Shown here: positions 18,022-26,552 of the stretch, one piece after another
How positions within the stretch are numbered: position 1 is the stretch's first letter
Layout: each line of letters begins with the position of its first letter
Assembly (NCBI GenBank): GCA_904373265.1
Contig: CAJFEE010000019.1
Coordinates: forward strand, 1 to 53,488
Length of the DNA stretch: 53,488 bases
From: Candidatus Harrysmithiimonas galli
GTDB lineage: Bacteria > Bacillota > Bacilli > CAJFEE01
Direction of reading: 5' to 3'
The notes under the pieces: generated by a model
The model's database searches: none
What the model was told of the DNA's origin: nothing
What the model saw: the letters and a program-made list of their open reading frames with translations, nothing else
Position numbers and translations under genes: made by a program

Positions 18022-18154
18022 ATGAGTAAGATGACAAGTGTCGCAAAGTGAAATTGATGATATTTAAAAATGTGCTGAGGCATTGGATACTCAACGAGTA
18101 AATGCGGTGGTAGAAGGAATAAAGCTGTTAAAGAAAAAGCTCGATATTGTTTGA
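18022..18154 (+). pseudogene. Small broken gene behind the palindromic operator
   Basis: GGGGG lies before ATG 18022 (MSKMTSV...). After a one-base slip the frame reads SQSEIDDI, a TAA, then KCAEALDTQRVNAVVEGIKL and LKKKLDIV to the stop at 18152. Without the lesions it would be about 43 residues, a compact helical protein. The context suggests a small regulator, but no family is recognised. Confidence 0.35.
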
Positions 18155-18200
18155 TCTGTATACCTTTCGCTCAAAAATGAGCAGAAGTATGAAAAATAAA

Positions 18201-18275
18201 CTTTAAAAGCTGGTGAATATCGTTCACCTTGTTGAATCACCCTCCACAATTTTGTGGAGTTATCCCAGCTTTAAA
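18201..18275. repeat. Three-way-junction DNA/RNA secondary structure
   Basis: An outer stem AAAGCTGG (18206-18213) / CCAGCTTT (18265-18272) encloses two hairpins: GGTGAA/TTCACC (18212-18228) and CTCCACAA/TTGTGGAG (18242-18259). It is followed by no T run, so it is not a simple terminator. Such branched structures occur at element ends and single-strand origins. Confidence 0.5.
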
Positions 18276-18403
18276 ATCGTGCATGAAAAATTGAATTTGA
18301 AGGTCAAAAAGAGGGGAGTTCTCTGTTAGTTTTTATCATACAGGAAAGTCCCTGAAAAACAAATTAATGGGATTTTTTGTGTTGGAAATCAAAAAAGAGG
18401 AAA

Positions 18404-18434
18404 GGGCACTTCTTTTTAGAAGTGCCCTTTTTTA
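18404..18434 (+). terminator. Strong terminator
   Basis: GGGCACTTCT (18404-18413) pairs perfectly with AGAAGTGCCC (18418-18427) around TTTT, followed by seven T. An upstream A run makes it bidirectional. Confidence 0.85.
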
Positions 18435-18563
18435 TTTTCTATAAAATATTAAATACATAACTATATATTTATATAAAAAATTCAAAAAAATTTACAAGAA
18501 AAGTAGATTGAAATATTATATATATAAGTTTTAATATTCATAAGAAAAAAGGAGTGGATAGTC

Positions 18564-19213
18564 ATGAGGAAAGTATTTATAGCTGTACTTAGTTTAATTG
18601 TAGCGTTTAGTAGTATTGGATTTGTTTTGCCAAAAACTGCTTCGGCGAATGAAGGTTTGGCAAATGATAGAGTAACAGTTTTTTTAGAATCAAATAATAT
18701 TCCATATTACTATGAGAACGGAAATATAAATTAGTAGACATCTCCTTTGGAAATATTTCAAAAGTAAATCGGCTGCTTCAAGATAATTTTTCATCAAATA
18801 TAACAAATAATTTTGTGCAAGATAGTATGTCTATATGATCTAGTACATATCCGACAGAATGGGTATATATGCCTCAGTACGATAGGGTTTTTTCTAAAAA
18901 ATTTTATAAAGCAACTAAAACAGCTTTTGCAGCTATGATTTCTCAATGGTTAACAGGAAAAACAGCAAATGCGTATGTGTTAGCAACATCTGCTGCGGCA
19001 GCATTTGGAACTTATTATTTTGTTAATTCAGATGAAGAAGATGTTTATACATTTATATGGTATTACTATAGGGAATTAGGTCCAGGAAAATTTGGAGATA
19101 CTGGTTATTTTATGGGGGATTATCAATTTAGAAAGGTAGAGAGAATTACGAAGTCACCATCTGGAACAAGGAGGACAAGTAACGCAAAGATACGAAAATT
19201 CTACAATCATTGA
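18564..19213 (+). pseudogene. Secreted protein gene, frameshifted (toxin/bacteriocin-like layout)
   Basis: AAGGAG precedes ATG 18564. The first 56 codons encode a signal peptide (MRKVFIAVLSLIVAFSSIGF ... ASA) and the start of the mature chain. A one-base slip before the TAG at 18732 puts the rest (LVDISFGNISKVNRLLQDNF) in another frame. That frame has one TGA at 18836 and then continues as PQYDRVFSKKFYKATKTAFA to 19213. The intact product would be about 215 residues with a hydrophobic Ala-rich helix (YVLATSAAAAFGTYYFV) in the middle. A small two-helix membrane protein gene follows, the usual layout of a secreted peptide toxin and its immunity protein. Family not recognised. Confidence 0.5.
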
Positions 19214-19250
19214 GCCGTTTTTCTAAAAATATTTGAAGGTAGGGGACGAT

Positions 19251-19403
19251 ATGAGTGTAAAACGTTTGATTTTGTTTTTTTTAGTTAATGTTTTTTTGTT
19301 TTATTATTGGGTATCTTTATCTTTATATAAATCTATACTTATAGCTGTGATTGTTACAGCGATACAATTATTATTTTCAGTAGTTGAAAAAGTAAAGAAA
19401 TAG
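19251..19403 (+). CDS. Small two-helix membrane protein, possible immunity protein
   Basis: ATG 19251 after GGTAGGGG gives 50 residues: MSVKRLILFFLVNVFLFYYW, a short loop, then SILIAVIVTAIQLLFSVVEK and a basic end. Two hydrophobic helices with a tight turn are clear. It is the last gene before a strong terminator and starts 37 bases after the broken secreted-protein gene, so the two formed one operon. Protection of the producer membrane against that product is inferred from this layout only. With the toxin dead, it is an orphan. Confidence 0.5.
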   Translation: MSVKRLILFFLVNVFLFYYWVSLSLYKSILIAVIVTAIQLLFSVVEKVKK

Positions 19404-19460
19404 GAATGGTTTTCTCCTTTGTTTTCGGTAGGAAAGGGGTGAGCAAATTTTTTATGTTTG

Positions 19461-19497
19461 ACGCACTAGATTTTGGTTTTAGTGCGTTTTTTTTTTT
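19461..19497 (+). terminator. Terminator of the secreted-protein operon
   Basis: ACGCACTA (19461-19468) pairs with TAGTGCGT (19480-19487), followed by eleven T. Confidence 0.85.
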
Positions 19498-19534
19498 GCG
19501 TACAATTAAGCGACGAAACCCTTCGTTTTCGTTT

Positions 19535-19669
19535 AGGTGGGGGTTAAATTAGCGTGAGCGGATGAGATTTTAGCCTCGCAGAGCCCTTTCGTTTTGATGC
19601 CTGTGAAATTCTTACTGTTTATCTTGGTAAAATCGCTGTCCATATTCTCGCCTGCTTTCTTTTTCTAGT
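19535..19669 (-). pseudogene. Short unrecognised gene fragment
   Basis: A minus-strand frame of 44 codons between two stops reads AGENMDSDFTKINSKNFTGI then KTKGLCEAKISSAHANL. It is locally GC-richer than its surroundings and protein-like, resembling the C-terminal end of a longer protein. A transposase tail is one possibility; I cannot assign it. Confidence 0.3.
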
Positions 19670-19672
19670 AGT

Positions 19673-19780
19673 ATGGATATTTACGCTCATATGACAAAAA
19701 ACATGAAGAAAGAAGCAGTGGAGAAATTCACCTTGCTTATGAGCGATATATCAAAAACATTATTACATAATAAAACATGA
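19673..19780 (+). pseudogene. Tyrosine integrase, C-terminal stub
   Basis: The frame reads MDIYAHMTKNMKKEAVEKFT to a TGA at 19778. YAH with the following MTKNMKKEA matches the end of phage-type tyrosine integrases, where the Tyr is the nucleophile. All upstream catalytic residues are missing. It lies 70 bases from the right junction of the island, where an integrase gene is expected. Confidence 0.6.
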
Positions 19781-19788
19781 ACAAAATA
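19774..19788 (+). repeat. 15-bp direct repeat, right copy
   Basis: AACATGAACAAAATA, identical to 15356-15370, spans the stop codon of the integrase stub. Together the two copies are a candidate attL/attR pair of an element nested in or forming the island. Confidence 0.5.
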
Positions 19789-19843
19789 GCATTGTATACC
19801 ACAAAAACCATTGAAAATGAATGATTTATTTCTATTTATAAGT

Positions 19844-20086
19844 GATACAAGTAATGATTTAAACGATTTGAAGCAATGGGCTGGCTCAACGTATACAGGG
19901 GAAATAAAATATATTGCTAAGCAGGCAGTTCATGATAAAAATATTATTACAGCAAATGGTACAGCATCTATGGAATTTGCAAAAGAAGTTTTGCTTGCTT
20001 TAAAAGTAGCAAGTGAAGATCAAATCATGCAATGGTATAATTTTCACAAATTAGGTTATGATCATGCGCCTATGCCTAAAATGTAA
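19844..20086 (+). pseudogene. DJ-1/PfpI-like gene, C-terminal fragment
   Basis: The frame SDTSNDLNDLKQWAGSTYTG, then AKQAVHDKNIITANGTASME, FAKEVLLALKV and a C-terminal NFHKLGYDHAPMPKM match the last third of DJ-1/PfpI-like proteins. The hallmark is the (L/I)ITANGT(A/G)..EFA block. It is the missing part of the gene fragment at 14824-15193. An upstream ATG at 19811 or 19817 could in principle start a peptide but has no ribosome binding site. A terminator follows as for the original gene. Confidence 0.75.
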
Positions 20087-20152
20087 ATTTAAGTTTTTAG
20101 AATGGATAATAAGTGAAAATTGAATGATTTCTGCCTTATAGCAAGTACACCG

Positions 20153-20190
20153 AACAGGAAATTTATCAAAGGTTTCCTGTTTTTTTTTTG
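20153..20190 (+). terminator. Terminator after the DJ-1/PfpI-like gene
   Basis: AACAGGAAA (20153-20161) pairs with TTTCCTGTT (20173-20181), followed by a run of T. Confidence 0.85.
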
Positions 20191-21003
20191 CGTTTTTGGG
20201 TTGTTAAAATTGCTTTTTGAGTGTTGCAAAAATCATTAAGAAAAATTTTGTAATTTTGTCTTGAAAAGAGAGCAGACATCCCTTGTTATATAAGCGAAGA
20301 GGAAAAATTCATAGGACAATTCAACGTTTTTACAAATTTACTGCATTATCCCATATTCTCTGTCCTATTTGATAAATCTGTTCTGTGTAGTGATGTAAAG
20401 AGGAAAATTACGAAAAATCCTACCGTATCTTTAGTAAAGTTTCAGATATTGAGAGGGATGAACAAAAAACGCATAGGAGCATACAGCATTTTTAAGAACA
20501 AATATTGATCAGTGTACTAGATTTTGCTTTCTGCTTCATCCACTGCTTATTGGCATGCCTTCATTAAACCTTGTTGTGAAAAAAATCCGATTTTTTCAAG
20601 CTGGCAAACCAGATAAAAAAGCAAAATCTATGCCGTTAGATAGAGAAATTTTCCTGTTGGTTTTTCCTTTTTTAAAATTTGGAAAATGAGACAATGTCTT
20701 AAGGAATATTTAAGAAAATTTCTTCCCGTTTCTTTATTATTTTGAAATGGTTAGAAATATATATGTAATATTTTGTAATGATATTTCGAGTCAAAAGCCT
20801 TTTAAAAAAGTAGTGAATGGACTAGCCTTACCTTGTTTTTAAAAATATAACCAGGTTCTAGAATCTGGTTTTTAGATAGAATGGCTATATTTCTATTGCT
20901 TAACATTATACGAAAAATGGCAGGAAGTTTGTTTAGATTATGGTAGTATTCTAGGTGTTGATGGAAAAAAGTGTGTTACGACTAAAATTCTAGGGGGAAG
21001 AGG
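20191..21003. other. Gene-free region upstream of the M23 peptidase
   Basis: No supported gene in about 810 bases. A hairpin AACCAG-(20849-20854)/CTGGTT-(20865-20870) with an inner TTCTAGAA palindrome and four T looks like a terminator. The last 100 bases probably hold the promoter of the next gene. Confidence 0.5.
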
Positions 21004-22011
21004 ATGAAAAATATAGCAAAGCGATTTGTGTATACGAGGAATCGAACGGGAAGAACTTTATTTTCTGTATGTTTAATCTTCTTTGTGATGTTACGGTTTG
21101 AGAATTTTACGGTGGAAGCAGCAGATGAGATGGTTTCGGCGATTGCTATTGAGGCAGATGGAAAAGTTTTGACATATGTAGGGGATTCGGTTGAATTTGA
21201 AAATGTTGTAAATTCCGTTGAAACTTATTTTTCAAAAATTGAAGAAGGTGAAAAGTTAGTTTCAGTGGAATTTAATCGTCCGTTGGAAGCCAAGGAGGTC
21301 ATGATTTCAGCAGGTGAAGTAAAGTCAGAGGTTGAGGCATTAGGAGCGATTGTTCGTAATATGAAAGGCACTACACCGCTGTTAATGGTAACGGTTGTAA
21401 AGGAAGTTGCTAAAAATGAAGAGATCCCTTACGGTGTAGAGTACCGTAACAATAAAGAATTATATAAAGGAATACAAAAAGTAAAACGTAAAGGACAAAA
21501 TGGTGTTCGTTACGTTGAAGGAACAATTCTATATGTAAACGGTGCCAAAGAATCCAGTGAAATTATGCAAGAAGAAATTTTACAAGAGCCAATCACAGAG
21601 ATTGTTGAAGAGGGTACAAAATCTACCAGTATAGGAACAGGGACATTGATTGTACCAACCAATGGCGGGTATGTTTCAAGTGGATTTGGTACGCGTGATG
21701 GTCAAATGCATAAAGGAATTGATATTGCACGCCCAAATACATATACTATTGTAGCTGCGGATACTGGACGTGTAACTTTTGCTGGTACAGATGGCGGTTA
21801 TGGCAAAAAAGTAATTATTGACCATGGCAATGGTATAGAGACCGTTTATGCACATTTGGCTTCTTTTACAGTAAAAAAAGGACAAGTTATTGAGCAAGGA
21901 AAGCGCATCGGTGTTATGGGAAAAACAGGTTGGGCAACAGGAGTTCATCTGCATTTTGAAGTGTATTCAAACGGTGTTTTGAAAAATCCGACTCATTATA
22001 TTAAGTTGTAG
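21004..22011 (+). CDS. G5-domain M23 peptidase (cell-wall endopeptidase)
   Basis: The 335-residue protein has an N-terminal membrane/signal segment (about 18-33). A G5-type domain follows at about 125-185 (VTVVKEVAKNEEIPYGVEYR ... VRYVEGTILYVNG). The M23 LytM domain at about 212-335 has zinc ligands H236 and D240 (HKGIDIA), H317 (HLHFEV) and catalytic H284 and H315. It would cut peptide cross-links in peptidoglycan outside the membrane; G5 domains bind glycans or zinc. Start at 21004 follows GGGGGAAGAGG. It is monocistronic between two terminators. The arrangement is like SpoIIQ/YabE-type wall enzymes but the G5 plus M23 order points to a growth- or S-layer-linked wall hydrolase. Confidence 0.88.
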   Translation: MKNIAKRFVYTRNRTGRTLFSVCLIFFVMLRFENFTVEAADEMVSAIAIEADGKVLTYVGDSVEFENVVNSVETYFSKIEEGEKLVSVEFNRPLEAKEVMISAGEVKSEVEALGAIVRNMKGTTPLLMVTVVKEVAKNEEIPYGVEYRNNKELYKGIQKVKRKGQNGVRYVEGTILYVNGAKESSEIMQEEILQEPITEIVEEGTKSTSIGTGTLIVPTNGGYVSSGFGTRDGQMHKGIDIARPNTYTIVAADTGRVTFAGTDGGYGKKVIIDHGNGIETVYAHLASFTVKKGQVIEQGKRIGVMGKTGWATGVHLHFEVYSNGVLKNPTHYIKL

Positions 22012-22026
22012 CAATATTTATTACCA

Positions 22027-22071
22027 AAAGAAATGTAAAATCAATGTTTCAAATTGATTTTACATTTCTTT
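22027..22071 (+). terminator. Terminator of the M23 peptidase gene
   Basis: A 19-bp perfect stem (22027-22045 with 22053-22071, AAAGAAATG... / ...CATTTCTTT) around GTTTCAA. Confidence 0.85.
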
Positions 22072-22617
22072 GTGAAAAGACAAAAATTAGAGCTCTTGTA
22101 TGGGTGAATGGCTTATAGGTAATAAGAGATTCGATTTAGATCGGTGTTTTGTAATGATCTTATGCTTCATTGTAAGGAAAAGAACCCTATACCAAGAGGA
22201 TATTTTTCCTCTTTGATTCGGCTTTTTTCAAACTGGCAGAATAAAATGGAATATAGTTTATAACTAGACTTTATTGCGTGTTTATTCAGTGATAAAACAT
22301 AAATTTCTACTCATTACAAGTTCGTACAGACTAGATATTTTAAGCTAAAGTGTTCAAAGAGTTTTCGCAGAAAATTTTAAAGAAATTGGCTTACCATCCC
22401 AGTAAAATACATGCTTTCCAAGCATAAAAAAATTCGGCTTTATCATTGTAAAAGGGGTAAAGCTGGATTTTTTTATGTTGCATTGCACTTTCATAACTAC
22501 ATTGAAATATAAAACTTTTATGGTTCTTTTTGTTTGATTCCGTTTTTTAGGAAACAATAAATTTGCTTTTTGAAGAAAAATGTTATGTCCATTTTGGTTT
22601 GATGATATTTTTTAGAT
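22072..22617. other. Gene-free region with one hairpin
   Basis: No supported gene. An imperfect inverted repeat at 22423-22442 / 22458-22477 (CATAAAAAAATTC.../...ATTTTTTTATG) resembles a bidirectional terminator. Confidence 0.45.
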
Positions 22618-22650
22618 AAACTGAATCAAATATTTTATTTGATTCAGTTT
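22618..22650 (-). terminator. Terminator overlapping the stop of the 22644 gene
   Basis: AAACTGAATCAAAT (22618-22631) and its perfect complement at 22637-22650 form a 14-bp stem. The stop codon (22644-22646) lies inside it. Confidence 0.75.
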
Positions 22651-23273
22651 GTAATGCTTGTTGAATTTTCTTGTATATTTTTGTCGTCTTCTTTCTGGGT
22701 TGTAAGATTTTCTTTCGTCTGTGTTGTTTCGTTGTTATTTTCAATTGGTGCATCTAGCTGTGTATCTGGAGTTGGTTCAGGGAGTGTTGGTAAAAATTGC
22801 TCTACATATTTTGTATTGATGTCAACAAAGTTAATAAAAAAATTGGAATAAGGTCCAGCGATTTGTCGATAGTCATTTACATCGTTTAGATTTAAGTTCT
22901 TACCCTCTCGGTTATAAAAAAGGATTGTTGTTTTATAACCGCCGCCACTGACACCACATGTGATGCCGCGTTTTGATAACTCTTCATCTAATGTGACATT
23001 AATGGAAATAAGGGTTGTTTCCTGCATATCGCGATAAACAACGAGATTTCCATTTTTATCAATTTCAACGTTTTTCAGTCCAACTGTTACATGTGAGCGA
23101 TTGGACAAAATTGACGGTCCACTGTATTGAAGACGAATGACTCCGCCTTGTAAAACCATTTCTTCAATCGGTGCTTTTTGTAAAATATATGCAGAAGACA
23201 GCACGCCCATTGGGAAAGCAATTAAAAATACAAATAGCAGCATCAAATATTTTTTGTTTTTTAAATTTTTCAT
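22644..23273 (-). CDS. Membrane-anchored hypothetical protein with acidic/Thr-rich tail
   Basis: GGAGGAG precedes a double ATG (23276, 23273); the second gives better spacing and 209 residues starting MKNLKNKKYLMLLFVFLIAF. One N-terminal hydrophobic helix acts as signal anchor. The extracytoplasmic part (about 35-150) is beta-rich: GGVIRLQYSGPSILSN, VEIDKNGNLVVYRDM. The last 50 residues are Pro/Thr/Glu/Asn-rich and disordered, typical of wall-spanning tails. No family recognised. It is divergent from the glycosyltransferase at 23449, sharing a 175-base promoter region. Confidence 0.65.
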   Translation of the reverse strand: MKNLKNKKYLMLLFVFLIAFPMGVLSSAYILQKAPIEEMVLQGGVIRLQYSGPSILSNRSHVTVGLKNVEIDKNGNLVVYRDMQETTLISINVTLDEELSKRGITCGVSGGGYKTTILFYNREGKNLNLNDVNDYRQIAGPYSNFFINFVDINTKYVEQFLPTLPEPTPDTQLDAPIENNNETTQTKENLTTQKEDDKNIQENSTSITN

Positions 23274-23448
23274 CATTCTCCTCCTCACTTCTTATTTTAA
23301 CAGAAAATGACAAGATTTACCTAAATATTTTTTTACAATTGGATAAAGTTCCCATGCTTTTGTCCAATTGCGGGAAAGAGTGTGTTAAAATACCATATTG
23401 GGTTAAAGTAAAAGAGAAACAATAAAATAAAATTGATGGGTGTATTGA

Positions 23449-24660
23449 ATGAAGAAAATTTTAATCATTACGCAAAACTTTTATCCAGAGGTCGGTAGTG
23501 GCGCCAACCGGTTGACAAAAATTGCACAATATTTGACGCAAAACAATATGCAAGTTACGGTGTTAACAACGGATCCTAATTATCCCAATCGCAATCTTTA
23601 TGAAAATGTAGAAAAAAATGATGAACTGCTTGGAATTCATCGGGTGATTCGCATTGAAACCAAGGCAAATAACTATACGAAAAATATGTTTAAACGTTTG
23701 CTATTGTATTTAGAAATGACACGAAAATTGCTTGGTGCCATTCGACAGTTAGATGAGAAGACCGATGCAATTTTTATTACATCACCGCCGATTTTTATGG
23801 CTTTTGTCGGTTGGTATGCAAAGCGTAAATTGAAAAAGCCACTCATTGCTGATATTCGTGATTTATGGCCGGATTCTTTGGCAGGCGTGGAAGTATTTTC
23901 TAATCCGTTTTTTTTAAAAATGGCTTATAAGTTGGAAGCGTTTATGTATCGAATCAGTGATGCTTTTATTATAAACAGTGAGGGATTTTTGGCAGATGTC
24001 AAGCAGAAAATAAGTCATGAAAAGCCCATTGCTTTTATGCCAAATTCGCTTTGTAAGGAAGAGCTGGAAGCAGCAAAAAAGGTGCATGATTTACGACAAC
24101 CGAATCAGCCGTGCAAAATTATTTACGCTGGAAATCTTGGTCTTGCGCAAAATATTCATAAATTTTTGGATCTTGCTGAAGAATATCAAGGAAGCACGCA
24201 AATTGAATTTGAAGTGATGGGATATGGTGCAAAGGCACAAGAGATTCAAACTCGCATTGAAAATATGGCTTTGCCCTATGTAAAGTTTATAGAAGGAGCA
24301 ACACGCGATGTGGCGTGGGCTCAGATTGAAAAAAGTGATATTGCTTATGTAACACTTGTGGACCATGCAGTTTTTTCACATGTTTTGCCAGGAAAAATCG
24401 TGGATTATATGGCAATGGGTAAACCAATTTTAGGGGATCTATCCGGTTATGGGGCAGAGATTATTCGCAAAGCCAATTGTGGTTTTGCGCCTGAGGATCG
24501 TTCGGTTGAATCTTTACGTAAAGCACTGAATCAAATGATCGAGGCGGTTGATGTACGTAAAATGATGGAAGAAAATGGTCGGAAATATGTAGCGGATCAT
24601 TTTAGTTGGGAGAAAAATATTCATGTTTTATTAAATATACTAAAAGAAATGGAAGCATAG
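23449..24660 (+). CDS. Glycosyltransferase family 4 (WbuB-like)
   Basis: The 403-residue protein has the GT-B fold: N-terminal Rossmann half beginning MKKILIITQNFYPEVGSGAN with the loop that binds the acceptor, ADIRDLWPDSLAG near 140, and the C-terminal half with KIIYAGNLGLAQN (about 223-235) and KIVDYMAMGKPIL near 310-323. These are the GT4 positions that hold the nucleotide-sugar. No membrane helix is evident, so it works at the cytoplasmic face on a lipid-linked glycan. It opens a glycosyltransferase group; the next gene follows after 41 bases. The closest functional class is the WbuB-type GlcNAc or FucNAc transferases; the actual sugar is unknown. Confidence 0.88.
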   Translation: MKKILIITQNFYPEVGSGANRLTKIAQYLTQNNMQVTVLTTDPNYPNRNLYENVEKNDELLGIHRVIRIETKANNYTKNMFKRLLLYLEMTRKLLGAIRQLDEKTDAIFITSPPIFMAFVGWYAKRKLKKPLIADIRDLWPDSLAGVEVFSNPFFLKMAYKLEAFMYRISDAFIINSEGFLADVKQKISHEKPIAFMPNSLCKEELEAAKKVHDLRQPNQPCKIIYAGNLGLAQNIHKFLDLAEEYQGSTQIEFEVMGYGAKAQEIQTRIENMALPYVKFIEGATRDVAWAQIEKSDIAYVTLVDHAVFSHVLPGKIVDYMAMGKPILGDLSGYGAEIIRKANCGFAPEDRSVESLRKALNQMIEAVDVRKMMEENGRKYVADHFSWEKNIHVLLNILKEMEA

Positions 24661-24701
24661 TCCGTATCTAAAGAATAACAGAAATGATTTGGAGGAACGA
24701 A

Positions 24702-26060
24702 ATGGGTAAGAAAGTTTGTATGTTCGTGTGGAATCATTTCACGAATGATGCACGTGTACTGCGGGAGTGTAGTGCATTGGCAGAGGTTGGTTGCGATGTA
24801 GATTTAATTTGTATTCATGACTATAAAACACAGGATTTGCCACGTTTTGAAACAAGAAAGGAAGGCTTTCGGGTGACCCGTGTAAAAAATAATATTGCTA
24901 TGTTTCGGATTGCTGCAAAATGGTTAAGCCAAATGAAAAAACAACCGAAACAAAATTTAGTCAGTATTTTTTTTATTTTGGCTATTGTTATGTTGGGCTT
25001 ATTCTTTTTTCCTAAGACGACAATTGTACTAGGTATTTTTGCTTTTTTGACTCTAATTCTTTTGTTTAAGCTTGGTATGGCAAAGCATGTGATTCGATTT
25101 TATATTTTTAGTCAGATGGTATATTGGGGAAGAAAAAAGAGGTACGATATTTATCATTCTAATGATTTAAATACACTGCCGCAGGGTGTGCTTTGTGCAC
25201 GTTGGTTTCGGTGGAAAAAAATACCACTTGTTTATGATAGTCACGAAGTACAAACATCAAGAACTGGTTATGATAGTCCAGTGTATGGCTGGTTAGAAAA
25301 GTTTTTGTTGCGGTTTACGGATGTTATGATTCAAGAAAACCATACGCGCGCAGCATTTATTGAAGAGTTATATGGGTTTTACCCAAAGGTTTTACATAAT
25401 TATCCGATTCCGTCCACCCCTGAAGACAGCGATCGGGTTTCTTTACATGATTTGCTGCAAATTCCAAAGGATGAGCCAATTCTTTTATATCAGGGCGGCA
25501 TTCAAATGGGGCGCGGTTTGGAAAAAATTATTGATGCTGTGCCACTTTTTCATCGTGGACGCATGGTATTTATTGGAGATGGTCGGATTAAGCCGGATTT
25601 AATGAAGAAAGTACAGGTTATGAATTTGGAAGACCAGGTATATTTTGTGGATAAAGTTCCAGTGGAGGTTTTACCAGATTATACGAAAAATGCATATCTT
25701 GGGTTTCAAGTGTTGAATAATGTTTGTTTTAATCATTACTCGGCTTCATCCAACAAGTTATTTGAATATTTGATGGCTGGTGTACCAGTAGTTGCCTGCA
25801 GTTTTCCAGAAATTAAAAAAGTTGTCAAGGGAGATGGTTGTGGTGTATGCATTGATTCGCATGACGTGCTGGATATTGCACGTGGTGTAAATCTGTTGCT
25901 GGATGATCCAAAGCTTCGTGAGCAAATGCATCAAAACTGTCTGCAGGCGCGACATAAATATAATTGGCTGGTTGAAAAACGTAATTTTATTGAAATTTAT
26001 GATCAATTGCTTGGCACTGAGTATGTTAAGAGGTTTTCTAATGTACAAGAAAATGCTTGA
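24702..26060 (+). CDS. Membrane-associated glycosyltransferase family 4
   Basis: ATG 24702 after GGAGGAAC gives 452 residues; an earlier in-frame ATG at 24684 overlaps that site and is less likely. The N-terminal half begins KKVCMFVWNHFTNDARVLRE, a start typical of GT4 enzymes of wall-polymer clusters. A hairpin of two hydrophobic helices (about 84-125, FFILAIVMLGLFFFPKTTIV) interrupts it and should anchor it in the membrane. The C-terminal half has ILLYQGGIQMGRGLEKI (about 258-274) and NKLFEYLMAGVPVVAC near 350. It would add a sugar to the undecaprenyl-linked chain. Likely cotranscribed with the upstream glycosyltransferase. Confidence 0.88.
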   Translation: MGKKVCMFVWNHFTNDARVLRECSALAEVGCDVDLICIHDYKTQDLPRFETRKEGFRVTRVKNNIAMFRIAAKWLSQMKKQPKQNLVSIFFILAIVMLGLFFFPKTTIVLGIFAFLTLILLFKLGMAKHVIRFYIFSQMVYWGRKKRYDIYHSNDLNTLPQGVLCARWFRWKKIPLVYDSHEVQTSRTGYDSPVYGWLEKFLLRFTDVMIQENHTRAAFIEELYGFYPKVLHNYPIPSTPEDSDRVSLHDLLQIPKDEPILLYQGGIQMGRGLEKIIDAVPLFHRGRMVFIGDGRIKPDLMKKVQVMNLEDQVYFVDKVPVEVLPDYTKNAYLGFQVLNNVCFNHYSASSNKLFEYLMAGVPVVACSFPEIKKVVKGDGCGVCIDSHDVLDIARGVNLLLDDPKLREQMHQNCLQARHKYNWLVEKRNFIEIYDQLLGTEYVKRFSNVQENA

Positions 26061-26249
26061 TTTTGATACAATTCAATAGAAATACAAAAATAAAGTCTGA
26101 GAGTCTGTTGTTTTTGTTTCGATCGACAGGTTTTTTAAAAATTTTATATTTCATTTTATGATAAACAAAAAATCCCTTGGATGAAAGCTCTTGATTTGGG
26201 TTTGATCTGACTGTATAAATAATATTTTGATATGAAGGATGTGTGAAAA

Positions 26250-26546
26250 ATGAGAGGCGATGTATCAAGTGAAACGCGCACTAGTATGAGTAAACGCTTG
26301 AATCAAATGTTTTCTTCAACGGAAGCTGACTTGCGAAAAGAAAACCAAGAATTAAAAAGGCTGTTGACAGAAGAGAAAATCAGAAAAATTCAATTATATA
26401 AAGAGTTGATGGACAGTCTGGCAAGAGAAGAAATTTTAGTTGATGAATGTGAACGCTTTGAACGCCGGTATGAAGCTTTAAAGGAATCCTCTCTTGGGAA
26501 AGTCACGTTAAAGTACTGGGCATTTAGAAAAAAATTAAGACGGTGA
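26250..26546 (+). CDS. Short coiled-coil protein, probable partner of the next glycosyltransferase
   Basis: The 98-residue product is almost all helix with heptad-like spacing: RKENQELKRLLTEEKIRKIQ, LYKELMDSLAREEILVDECE. It ends in a basic tail KYWAFRKKLRR. There is no signal or membrane segment. GAAGGATGTG lies before the ATG. The next gene starts only 6 bases after its stop and also begins with a helical, charged region, so the two proteins are probably translated together and may bind through coiled coils. Function unrecognised; the basic tail could touch the membrane surface. Confidence 0.7.
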   Translation: MRGDVSSETRTSMSKRLNQMFSSTEADLRKENQELKRLLTEEKIRKIQLYKELMDSLAREEILVDECERFERRYEALKESSLGKVTLKYWAFRKKLRR

Positions 26547-26552
26547 TAAAAG

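Larger units (their letters stand above)
15184..19855. mobile_element. Genomic island splitting the DJ-1/PfpI-like gene
   Basis: The two halves of the DJ-1/PfpI-like gene stop and resume at the same codon pair: the left half ends in ...NHKSN and the right half resumes ...DTSNDLNDLKQ. Both junctions contain AAGTAAT (15184-15190 and 19849-19855), a plausible crossover core. Between them are a Fic gene, hicAB, a broken secreted-protein gene, a small membrane-protein gene and, at the right edge, the C-terminal stub of a tyrosine integrase, as expected for an integrated element. Most cargo frames are plus strand. The integrase body is gone, so the island is no longer self-mobile. The exact ends are inferred. 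Confidence 0.6.

Noticed and set aside
21676-21954. Minus-strand frame inside the M23 peptidase gene
   Set aside because: Shadow of the conserved zinc-peptidase coding sequence.
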